Source: Bacteroidales bacterium
GTDB lineage: Bacteria > Bacteroidota > Bacteroidia > Bacteroidales > UBA3824
Direction of reading: 5' to 3'
NCBI GenBank assembly: GCA_016287995.1
Contig: JAEEXW010000045.1
Location: 1 to 12,581 of the forward strand
Length of the DNA stretch: 12,581 nucleotides
In this document: positions 6,895-12,581 of the stretch, in pieces
Position numbering within the stretch: position 1 is the stretch's first letter
How the letters are laid out: every line of letters begins with the position of its first letter
Notes under the pieces: model-generated
What the model saw: only the letters and a program-made list of their open reading frames with translations
The model's database searches: none
What the model was told of the DNA's origin: nothing
Program-made: the position numbers and the translations under genes

Positions 6895-7915
6895 ATTTGG
6901 CGCGGATTCTAAGTTTCTGTCCGATTCTGAGCGTGGAAGTTCTTGTGATTCCGTTCAAACGGCAGATGTTGTCAACCGTTGTGTGTGTTGCACGGGCTAT
7001 ATTTACAAGAACATCGCCTTGCTTTACGACCCAGATTTCGCAGTCTGGACAATCGGGTACGTAATGCCTTACAGCGTATGAGGCGGTGTCGATGACGGTG
7101 ATTCTGTTTTGAGTTCTCGTGAGGTTTTCGTAAGCGTGCGGAAGGTCTGACATTTCAACTGAAAAATCCCTGTTGACCTGCCTTACGGAATCCGCTAACG
7201 AGTGCGAAAACAGCCATTCGTATGTTTTGTCCATGTAAAAAAGTTTTGCGAGTGCGCTGTGGCTGCCGCCTTTGAGCCATGTGTACATCAAAAGTGAGTC
7301 GTTTTGAGAGGCTTCAAGTTCTGAAACTATTGTTTTAGAACAACTTATTCCAACTCTGCGGTCGGCAGTGCCGTGAATAATCCAGAGTGGAAGTTTTCCG
7401 AGGTTTGAGATTTCGCCTTGTCCTGACGAGCCGCCGCAAAGAGCCATCGCAGCAGACACTTTTTCTGGGTAAGTGGCGCAAAAATCTATTGTGCCGTATC
7501 CGCCGAGACTCATTCCTAAAACATAAACTCTGTTGGTGTCGATGTTATAATTTTCTGTTGTCCAGTCCATTATGTCGGAAATCTTTTTGGAATTCCATGC
7601 TCCACCTGGATTTTGCGGGGCTATGATAACGGCGTTGATGTCCCTTCCCATCTGAACGGCGTTAAGACAGCCGTAACGCCTTACTCTGTACAAATCATGT
7701 CCGCAAAGACTTGCGCCGTGAAGAAAAACTACAAGCGGAAATTTTTTTATTGAATCTGTTTCGATAGTGTCTTTTGCAGTGTAATCGGGCGGGGTGCAAA
7801 CCCAGTAATTGTAGTTACCGGGCAAAACACCTCTTTTGGCTTCTAATGTATAGTTCTGTCCAACCGCCTGAAAGCCAATAATTAACGATAAAATTAAAGT
7901 GCTTAAAAATTTCAT
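6893..7915 (-). CDS. Exported alpha/beta hydrolase (esterase/peptidase-like) with C-terminal LysM domain
   Basis: A 340-residue protein with a signal peptide (residues 1-20, cleavage near VGQ|N). Residues about 30-240 form an alpha/beta-hydrolase of the prolyl-oligopeptidase/polyhydroxybutyrate-depolymerase-like esterase group: oxyanion segment VVFLHGAS (62-69), nucleophile elbow GMSLGG (Ser136), acid in HGTADRRV (Asp185) and base in GGSHSALA (His219), a complete triad. Residues about 294-338 are a LysM module (VVKQGDVLVNIA...TVDNICRLNGI...LRIGQKLRI), which binds peptidoglycan or related N-acetylglucosamine glycans. A CPDC motif (289-292) precedes it. The enzyme therefore likely works in the periplasm, held at the cell wall; the substrate (acetyl, feruloyl or peptidyl ester) cannot be read from the sequence. 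It starts 9 bp after the purE stop, so is probably co-transcribed with it although no metabolic link is obvious. Fold and LysM are well supported; specificity is unknown. Confidence 0.88.
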   Translation of the reverse strand: MKFLSTLILSLIIGFQAVGQNYTLEAKRGVLPGNYNYWVCTPPDYTAKDTIETDSIKKFPLVVFLHGASLCGHDLYRVRRYGCLNAVQMGRDINAVIIAPQNPGGAWNSKKISDIMDWTTENYNIDTNRVYVLGMSLGGYGTIDFCATYPEKVSAAMALCGGSSGQGEISNLGKLPLWIIHGTADRRVGISCSKTIVSELEASQNDSLLMYTWLKGGSHSALAKLFYMDKTYEWLFSHSLADSVRQVNRDFSVEMSDLPHAYENLTRTQNRITVIDTASYAVRHYVPDCPDCEIWVVKQGDVLVNIARATHTTVDNICRLNGITRTSTLRIGQKLRIRAK

Positions 7916-7924
7916 CTCTTGGGT

Positions 7925-8437
7925 TTAATTGGTTTTGTAGTCGAATTTTATTTTTGCTAAATCTGCATTTGCTTTTGCTATTTTCTCTGCTAACGAGTTT
8001 TTGAATTTTTCAACACGGTTTTTAATGTCGTTGTCTGTTAGAGAGAGAATTTGACAAGCGAGAATTGCAGAATTTTTAGCAGCGTTGATTCCGACTGTTG
8101 CCACGGGAATACCGGGAGGCATTTGGATAATTGACAGAATAGAATCCCAACCGTCCATGCTCATAGAGGCTTTTATCGGCACTCCGATAACAGGCAAGGA
8201 GGTTGAAGCCGCGATAACGCCCGGCAAGTGAGCCGCTCCGCCTGCTGCGGCGATAATAACTTTGATACCGCGTGAGGCGGCGTTTTTGGAAAAATCAGCC
8301 ACCAAATCGGGTGTGCGGTGTGCGGATAATGCGTTGATTTCAAAGGGAATCTGCATATCGTTTAAGAATTGCGCAGCCTCCTGCATTACAGGCATGTCGG
8401 AGGTGCTTCCCATAATAATACTTACTAACGGTGTCAT
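7925..8437 (-). CDS. purE: N5-carboxyaminoimidazole ribonucleotide mutase (class I PurE)
   Basis: A 170-residue cytoplasmic enzyme of de novo purine synthesis converting N5-CAIR to CAIR. Motifs: the phosphate/ribose-binding GSTSD (10-14), the catalytic His40 in SAHRTP (38-43), AAAGGAAHLPGVIAA (63-77) with the class I HLPG form, GVPI (85-88) and QMPPGIPVATVGI (105-117). The length matches class I PurE (160-170). Class II PurE (direct AIR carboxylase) is less likely because the HLPG segment is of class I type. The partner purK is not in the window. Divergent from hpt with 72 bp between the start codons, which puts de novo synthesis and salvage on one shared regulatory region. The exported LysM-hydrolase lies immediately downstream. 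I could not find a clean promoter for it. Confidence 0.96.
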   Translation of the reverse strand: MTPLVSIIMGSTSDMPVMQEAAQFLNDMQIPFEINALSAHRTPDLVADFSKNAASRGIKVIIAAAGGAAHLPGVIAASTSLPVIGVPIKASMSMDGWDSILSIIQMPPGIPVATVGINAAKNSAILACQILSLTDNDIKNRVEKFKNSLAEKIAKANADLAKIKFDYKTN

Positions 8438-8476
8438 TTTTTTATAATTTTTTTCTGTATTTTGTTTTCTTTTGTT

Positions 8477-8484
8477 TAAATTTG
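8477..8484 (+). promoter_or_regulatory. -7 element for hpt
   Basis: TAAATTTG matches TAnnTTTG exactly, 25 bp before the hpt ATG at 8510, within the 72-bp purE-hpt intergenic region. TTTG copies upstream (8461-8464, 8471-8474) are too close for a standard -33 element. Confidence 0.45.
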
Positions 8485-8509
8485 TGCCGTTAAATAAAAC
8501 GTCAAAACA

Positions 8510-9043
8510 ATGAATGAAATAATCGTCAAAGATAAGAAATTTTCCGTAAGTATCAGCGAAAATGAAATAAAAAAAACTGTTAAAAATTTAGCAGACAAAA
8601 TCAACGCCGATTATAATGGCAAGGAAATATTTTTTATCGGTATTTTAAACGGAGTTTTTATGTTTGCCTCCGACCTTATGAAAAACATCAAAGTACCGTG
8701 TACTATACAATTTGTAAAAGTTGCTTCTTATCAGGGAACTACTTCGACGGGCGTGATTAAGGAATTAATCGGTCTTAACGCCGACATTGAAGGCAAGGAA
8801 GTTGTCATAATAGAAGACATTGTTGACACGGGTTTTACGATGAAGTCGATTTTGTCGCAGTTGAGACAGAAAAATCCGGCAAGCATAAGGATTGCCTCGC
8901 TGATTTTCAAGCCCGAAAGTTTCAAAGGCGGTTTCGATGTGGATTACATCGGTTTTAACATACCGAATGATTTTATCGTCGGTTACGGTCTTGACTACGA
9001 CGGATACGGAAGAAATCTGCCGGAAATTTATACGATTTGTTGA
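8510..9043 (+). CDS. hpt: Hypoxanthine (guanine) phosphoribosyltransferase
   Basis: A 177-residue cytoplasmic purine-salvage enzyme transferring phosphoribose from PRPP to hypoxanthine (often also guanine) to give IMP or GMP. The PRPP-binding signature VVIIEDIVDTGFTM (98-111) carries the acidic pair Glu102-Asp103 and catalytic-base-type Asp106. The flexible-loop segment VASYQGTTSTG (71-81), the base-binding KPE (134-136) and the typical C-terminal GFNIPNDFIVGYGLDYDGYGRNLP (148-171 region) are all present. Length is normal (175-185). The start at 8510 follows a -7 match by 25 bp. Base specificity (hypoxanthine versus guanine) cannot be decided by eye. adk follows on the same strand with its own promoter match inside the 3' end region, so the two may be partly independent. 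Confidence 0.95.
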   Translation: MNEIIVKDKKFSVSISENEIKKTVKNLADKINADYNGKEIFFIGILNGVFMFASDLMKNIKVPCTIQFVKVASYQGTTSTGVIKELIGLNADIEGKEVVIIEDIVDTGFTMKSILSQLRQKNPASIRIASLIFKPESFKGGFDVDYIGFNIPNDFIVGYGLDYDGYGRNLPEIYTIC

Positions 9044-9052
9044 AAACTTTTA

Positions 9053-9060
9053 TAAATTTG
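9053..9060 (+). promoter_or_regulatory. -7 element for adk
   Basis: TAAATTTG, an exact TAnnTTTG match, begins 9 bp after the hpt stop and ends 36 bp before the adk ATG at 9097. Transcription from it would exclude the in-frame ATG at 9037. No -33 TTTG at standard distance. Confidence 0.45.
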
Positions 9061-9096
9061 CAACGGAAAAAAATTAAAAAAATAATCTATAAAAAA

Positions 9097-9672
9097 ATGT
9101 TAAACATAGCAATTTTCGGAGCCCCCGGCGTGGGCAAAGGCACACAGTCTGCCTTGATTGAAAAAAAATATAACCTCGTTCACATTTCGACGGGTGATAT
9201 TTTAAGAGAAGAAACCTCAAAAGGCACAGAACTCGGCGTTAAGGCAAAGTCTTACATGGACAAAGGTCAGTTGATTCCTGACGAACTCATTATCAACATG
9301 TTGGAAAAAAAAGTTGATGAAAACATCAATGCAGAAGGTATTCTTTACGACGGTTTTCCCCGTACAGTAAAACAAGCCGAGGCTTTGGACGAAATGTTTT
9401 CTAAGAAAGGTTTGAAACTTGACACTTTCCTTTGTTTGAGTGCTGACCATGACACTTTGGTAGCAAGACTTTTGAACCGCGCAAAAGATTCAGGCCGTGC
9501 CGACGATGCGGACGTTAACGTTATCGAAAACCGCATAAAGGTTTATAACGAGCAGACTTTGCCGGTTGCAGACTATTATAGAACTCAGGGCAAAGCCGTA
9601 GAAATCAACGGAATAGGTGAAATTAATGATATTTTCAACCTTATTTGCTCGGCTATTGATAAGGCTAAATAA
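9097..9672 (+). CDS. adk: Adenylate kinase
   Basis: A 191-residue cytoplasmic enzyme catalysing ATP + AMP to 2 ADP. Walker A GAPGVGKGT (8-16), NMP-binding STGDILREE (31-39), GFPRTVKQAEALD (86-98) and the LID-proximal segment RLLNRAKDSGRADD (124-137) with RIKVYNEQT following. The LID is short with no zinc-binding Cys motif, typical of the Bacteroidota short-form enzyme (about 190 residues). I chose ATG 9097 (MLNIAIFGAPGVGKGT) over the upstream in-frame ATG at 9037: the longer version would overlap the hpt end, add 20 Lys-rich residues absent from the family and start before the likely promoter. A strong terminator follows 31 bp after the stop. With purE and hpt it makes a small purine-nucleotide cluster. 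Confidence 0.96.
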   Translation: MLNIAIFGAPGVGKGTQSALIEKKYNLVHISTGDILREETSKGTELGVKAKSYMDKGQLIPDELIINMLEKKVDENINAEGILYDGFPRTVKQAEALDEMFSKKGLKLDTFLCLSADHDTLVARLLNRAKDSGRADDADVNVIENRIKVYNEQTLPVADYYRTQGKAVEINGIGEINDIFNLICSAIDKAK

Positions 9673-9703
9673 TTTGTGTTTTTTTATTAAACTTACTTAA
9701 TAG

Positions 9704-9748
9704 TCCCGTACACCACGGTTTTGCCGTTGAAAGTGTACGGGATTTTTA
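9704..9748 (+). terminator. Intrinsic terminator after adk, in the leader of the glycosidase gene
   Basis: A 10-bp perfect stem, TCCCGTACAC (9704-9713) with GTGTACGGGA (9733-9742), contains an inner ACGG/CCGT helix (9715-9718 with 9724-9727) and is followed by TTTTT (9743-9747). A textbook rho-independent terminator for adk. The T run ends only 7 bp before the first possible start codon of the next gene (9755). Confidence 0.85.
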
Positions 9749-9754
9749 TAAATA

Positions 9755-11572
9755 ATGCAGAATATGAAAAGATTTTTAACGGCATTAACACTTTCAGCCG
9801 TAGTTTCGGCGGGTTTTGCGCAGGAGATTCCACAATTAGGCAATGTACTTAACCGCGAAAAGACTTCTTTGAACGGCGCGTGGAATTATATCGTTGACGT
9901 TCAGGAAGAGGGCTATTATGATTACAGAATGAATCCCACGCCTTGGGGATTTTTTCTTAACGCCAAACCACAACGTCCAGAAGATTTAATCGAATACGAT
10001 TTTGACAAGGCACCTCAAATGCAGATTCCTTCCGATTGGAACACCAAAGACGAAAAACTTTTCTTTTATGAAGGAACTCTTTGGTTCAAAAAATCTTTTA
10101 ACTATTCTAAAAAAGCAAATAAACGTGCGGTTTTGTATTTTGGTGCTGTAAATTACGAAGCGTACGTTTATCTTAACGGCAAACTTTTGGGCAGACACGA
10201 AGGCGGTTTTACACCTTTTAATTATGACGTTACTGATTTTATAAAAGACGGAGAAAATTTTCTTATCGTAAAGGTTGATAACAAAAGAAAAAAAGCAAAT
10301 GTTCCTACTCAGATTTTTGACTGGTGGAATTACGGCGGCATTACAAGAGACGTTTACATAATAGAAACAGACGATGTTTACATCGAAAATTATAATTTTG
10401 TAATTGACAAAACGGGCAAAAAGCAAATATATTTCAGCATTGATTTAAACAAAAACGAGGAAGGCAAAGCCGTTCAGATTACGTTTCCTGAGTTGAAAAT
10501 CAACCGTACGTTTACTTCTAACTCTGACGGCAAAATTTCCGGCGTTTTGAAATTCAAGGATTTAACCCTTTGGTCGCCAGAAAATCCGAAACTGTATTCC
10601 GTGATTTTAAAACTTGACGAAAGCACTTTGAAAGACGAAATAGGTTTTCGTACAATCGAAACTGACGGTAAAAAACTTCTACTTAACGGCAAACAGATAT
10701 TCTTACGTGGCATTAGTATTCATGAAGAAAAAACTAACGGCGGCGGGCGTGCAAATTCTGTTGAAGACGCAAAACAACTTTTGTCATGGGCAAAAGAACT
10801 TGGCTGTAACTTTGTGCGTTTGGCTCATTATCCTCACAATGAATTTATGGTTAGGGAAGCAGAAAAAGAAGGTATACTTGTTTGGTCTGAAATTCCTGTT
10901 TATTGGACGATAGATTGGGAAAATCCCGCAACGCTCTCTAATGCGAAAAACCAGTTAAAAGATATGATAAACCGCGACAAAAACCGCGCAAACGTTATAA
11001 TTTGGTCTATTGCTAACGAAACGCCTCATGGTCAGACGCGTGAAAAATTTTTGTCGCAACTCTCTGAATACGCTAAAAGTTTGGATTCTACGCGTCTTAT
11101 CAGTATGGCGATGGAGGTAACCTCGGCGGCAAATTATCACAACAAATTGCAGGACAACATGAATAAATATGTTGACGTTATCAGTTTTAATCAGTACATC
11201 GGCTGGTATAGAGACGTAAACGATGCTCCGAAAATGACTTGGGAGATTCCGTATAATAAACCGGTGATAATCAGTGAGTTTGGCGGTGGTGCAAAATACG
11301 GTTATCACGGCGCAAAAAATCAGCGTTGGACAGAAGAGTTTCAAGAAAACTTGTATCAAGAAAACGTTGCGATGATTGATAAAATAGACGGTTTGGCGGG
11401 TACAACGCCTTGGATTTTGAAAGATTTCCGTTCGCCGCGCCGTGTCTTGAACGACGTTCAGGATTATTACAACAGAAAGGGGCTTTTTTCCGACAAGGGT
11501 GAAAAGAAAAAAGCATTTTATGTTATGAAAAATTGGTATGAAAAGAAAAAACAAGAATACGATAAAAAATAA
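9755..11572 (+). CDS. Exported glycoside hydrolase family 2, beta-glucuronidase-like
   Basis: A 605-residue protein with a signal peptide (to FAQ, residue 23; Met4 at 9764, giving MKRFLTALT, is an equally good start). The GH2 architecture is complete: sugar-binding jelly-roll (about 25-200, with LYFGAVNYEAYVYLNG and GRHEGGFTPF), Ig-like domain (about 205-300), TIM barrel (about 300-595, from LLLNGKQIFLRGISIHEE). Acid/base Glu422 in SIANETP; nucleophile Glu508 in IISEFGGG. The NxK motif of beta-glucuronidases, which contacts the uronate carboxylate, is present as Asn573-Arg-Lys575 in YYNRKGLF. Predicted to act in the periplasm or at the cell surface, removing a terminal beta-glucuronic acid or related residue. 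Other GH2 activities (beta-galactosidase, galacturonidase) remain possible. The lactonase-like amidohydrolase gene starts 14 bp downstream, suggesting an operon. There is no SusC/SusD pair in view. GH2 membership is sure; specificity is inferred. Confidence 0.9.
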   Translation: MQNMKRFLTALTLSAVVSAGFAQEIPQLGNVLNREKTSLNGAWNYIVDVQEEGYYDYRMNPTPWGFFLNAKPQRPEDLIEYDFDKAPQMQIPSDWNTKDEKLFFYEGTLWFKKSFNYSKKANKRAVLYFGAVNYEAYVYLNGKLLGRHEGGFTPFNYDVTDFIKDGENFLIVKVDNKRKKANVPTQIFDWWNYGGITRDVYIIETDDVYIENYNFVIDKTGKKQIYFSIDLNKNEEGKAVQITFPELKINRTFTSNSDGKISGVLKFKDLTLWSPENPKLYSVILKLDESTLKDEIGFRTIETDGKKLLLNGKQIFLRGISIHEEKTNGGGRANSVEDAKQLLSWAKELGCNFVRLAHYPHNEFMVREAEKEGILVWSEIPVYWTIDWENPATLSNAKNQLKDMINRDKNRANVIIWSIANETPHGQTREKFLSQLSEYAKSLDSTRLISMAMEVTSAANYHNKLQDNMNKYVDVISFNQYIGWYRDVNDAPKMTWEIPYNKPVIISEFGGGAKYGYHGAKNQRWTEEFQENLYQENVAMIDKIDGLAGTTPWILKDFRSPRRVLNDVQDYYNRKGLFSDKGEKKKAFYVMKNWYEKKKQEYDKK

Positions 11573-11586
11573 ATAACTATTTGATT

Positions 11587-12516
11587 ATGAATATTATAGA
11601 CTCTCACAGCCACCTTTGGCTCAAACAAGATACCATAGTAGACGGACAACACCTCTACACCACCACACGCGGACGCTCAATGTTTTTTGACGGCGAACGC
11701 CAAATGCTGCCGCCTTTTATGGTTGACGGCAGAAACACAGCCGAAATTTTCCTTGCCAATATGGATTATGCACAGGTTGGCGGAGCGGTTGTGGTACAGG
11801 AAGTTATCGACGGTTATCAAAACGATTACTTGCAAGAGGTAGCCGCCAAATATCCCAACCGTTTCTTTGTTTGCGGAATGCCGCGCCTTGGTCTCGAAAA
11901 TGCCGAAGCTGAGAAAAAAATTTCTGCCGACGACATTTTAAACGATGTAAAAGCCTTGTATTCACGTGGTTTCAAAGGTATTGCAATTCCAGGACACCGT
12001 ATCAACCGTCCAATGAAAGACCTTCTGCCGGCAATGAAATATATGGAAGAAAAACAGATGATTTTCTCGATGTGCCTTGCCGACAACGAAAGGCAGATTG
12101 CTGAATTTCAGGAAGTTATTTCTGAATGTAAAAACCTCAAAATTGCCATAGGACATTTTGGACTTGCCACCACTAAGAATTGGAAAAACCAAATCCTTCT
12201 TGCCCGCAATGCCAACGTCTATATCGAATCGGGCGGCATTACTTGGCTCTACAACAGCGAGTTTTATCCGTTCCCCTCAGCCGTAAAAGCCATCCGCGAA
12301 GCCGCCGACCTTGTGGGCATCGACAAACTGATGTGGGGCAGCGACTATCCTCGCACCATCTGCGCCATTACATACAAGATGTCGTACGATTTTGTGATCA
12401 AGAGCAATGCCTTCACCGACGACGAAAAAGCAGCTTTCCTCGGCGAAAACGCTGTTAAGTTATACGGTTTCAAAAACTTGCCGGAGTTACCATATATCAA
12501 AAATATGTCGGAATAA
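11587..12516 (+). CDS. Amidohydrolase-superfamily (COG3618-type, lactonase-like) hydrolase
   Basis: A 309-residue cytoplasmic TIM-barrel protein of the amidohydrolase-2 family. Seen: strand-1 HxH in NIIDSHSHLW (His7, His9), strand-6 IGHFGL (His190) and strand-8 MWGSDYPRT (Asp253). The strand-5 region (FSMCLADNERQ, 160-170) has no His, as in the L-fuconolactonase/2-pyrone-4,6-dicarboxylate lactonase (LigI) group and unlike metal-dependent decarboxylases such as ACMSD; a sugar-lactone or other lactone substrate is therefore the best guess. ATG 11587 is preferred to the in-frame TTG at 11581 because it gives the canonical strand-1 start. No signal peptide. The gene follows the GH2 gene by 14 bp and is probably co-transcribed, so it may process the released sugar after uptake. 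Codons are richer in third-position C than in the GH2 gene, with a patch above 50% GC around 12241-12360. The exact reaction is unknown. Confidence 0.85.
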   Translation: MNIIDSHSHLWLKQDTIVDGQHLYTTTRGRSMFFDGERQMLPPFMVDGRNTAEIFLANMDYAQVGGAVVVQEVIDGYQNDYLQEVAAKYPNRFFVCGMPRLGLENAEAEKKISADDILNDVKALYSRGFKGIAIPGHRINRPMKDLLPAMKYMEEKQMIFSMCLADNERQIAEFQEVISECKNLKIAIGHFGLATTKNWKNQILLARNANVYIESGGITWLYNSEFYPFPSAVKAIREAADLVGIDKLMWGSDYPRTICAITYKMSYDFVIKSNAFTDDEKAAFLGENAVKLYGFKNLPELPYIKNMSE

Positions 12517-12537
12517 ATATAATGCCGCTTGTGTTTT

Positions 12538-12566
12538 GAGGTTAAGGCTCAGTACTGTTTAACCTC
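12538..12566. repeat. Inverted repeat downstream of the amidohydrolase gene
   Basis: GAGGTTAA (12538-12545) and TTAACCTC (12559-12566), 8-bp perfect arms with a 13-nt spacer that includes the palindrome AGTACT. No T run follows on either strand, so it is not a standard terminator. It could be an operator or RNA hairpin belonging to a gene beyond the window edge. Nothing else is recognisable in 12517-12581. Confidence 0.4.
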
Positions 12567-12581
12567 TCCAAATGACACATC

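Noticed and set aside
8438..8509. Promoter for purE in the purE-hpt gap
   Set aside because: No TAnnTTTG match found on the minus strand; I prefer not to assign one.
9037..9096. Upstream ATG of adk
   Set aside because: Overlaps the hpt end, precedes the TAAATTTG element and adds a Lys-rich extension not found before the P-loop strand in this family.
9671..9677. TAATTTG-like sequence after adk as glycosidase promoter
   Set aside because: One base short of TAnnTTTG, and it lies before the strong adk terminator, so transcripts from it would meet the hairpin first.
10955..11554. 199-codon minus-strand frame inside the glycosidase gene
   Set aside because: Antisense to the conserved GH2 TIM barrel, with no recognisable domain and no promoter; a chance open frame in AT-rich sequence.

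Overview
The window looks like a chromosomal segment from an AT-rich member of the Bacteroidota, probably Bacteroidales. Four things point there: (i) a protein with the type B C-terminal sorting domain of the type IX secretion system (T9SS); (ii) repeated matches to the Bacteroidota -7 promoter element TAnnTTTG shortly upstream of genes; (iii) start codons preceded by A/T-rich sequence rather than Shine-Dalgarno motifs; (iv) a single-chain class II glycyl-tRNA synthetase. No tRNA, rRNA, CRISPR array, insertion sequence or phage gene was seen.

Left part (1-3699, all minus strand): the N-terminal half of glycyl-tRNA synthetase runs off the left edge. Upstream of it is a fold-type I aminotransferase homologue whose PLP-binding lysine and several other cofactor contacts are replaced. 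Then comes a complete class I [4Fe-4S] fumarase, separated from the aminotransferase by an intrinsic terminator.

Regulatory node (3700-5031): a LysR-type regulator on the plus strand diverges from a 40-residue single-pass membrane protein on the minus strand. The small gene has its own promoter match and terminator. Two palindromes lie between the two promoters.

Surface/secreted block (5048-7915, minus strand): a two-gene unit encodes a small exported Ig-like protein and a T9SS cargo whose domains are joined by long Pro-Glu linkers made from a hexanucleotide DNA repeat. Next is an exported alpha/beta hydrolase with a C-terminal LysM domain, which lies 9 bp downstream of purE.

Purine block (7925-9672): purE (de novo synthesis, minus) is head-to-head with hpt (salvage, plus), followed by adk (nucleotide interconversion, plus) and a strong terminator.

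Sugar block (9755-12516, plus): an exported glycoside hydrolase family 2 enzyme carrying the NxK residues associated with beta-glucuronidases is followed 14 bp later by a cytoplasmic lactonase-like amidohydrolase. Together they suggest outside cleavage of a uronide or other glycoside and inside processing of a lactone or acid product.

Most of the window is housekeeping. The features most worth a second look are the apparent aminotransferase pseudoenzyme, the LysR/small membrane protein pair with its operator-like palindromes, the LysM-hydrolase fusion, and the terminator placed almost against the glycosidase start codon.
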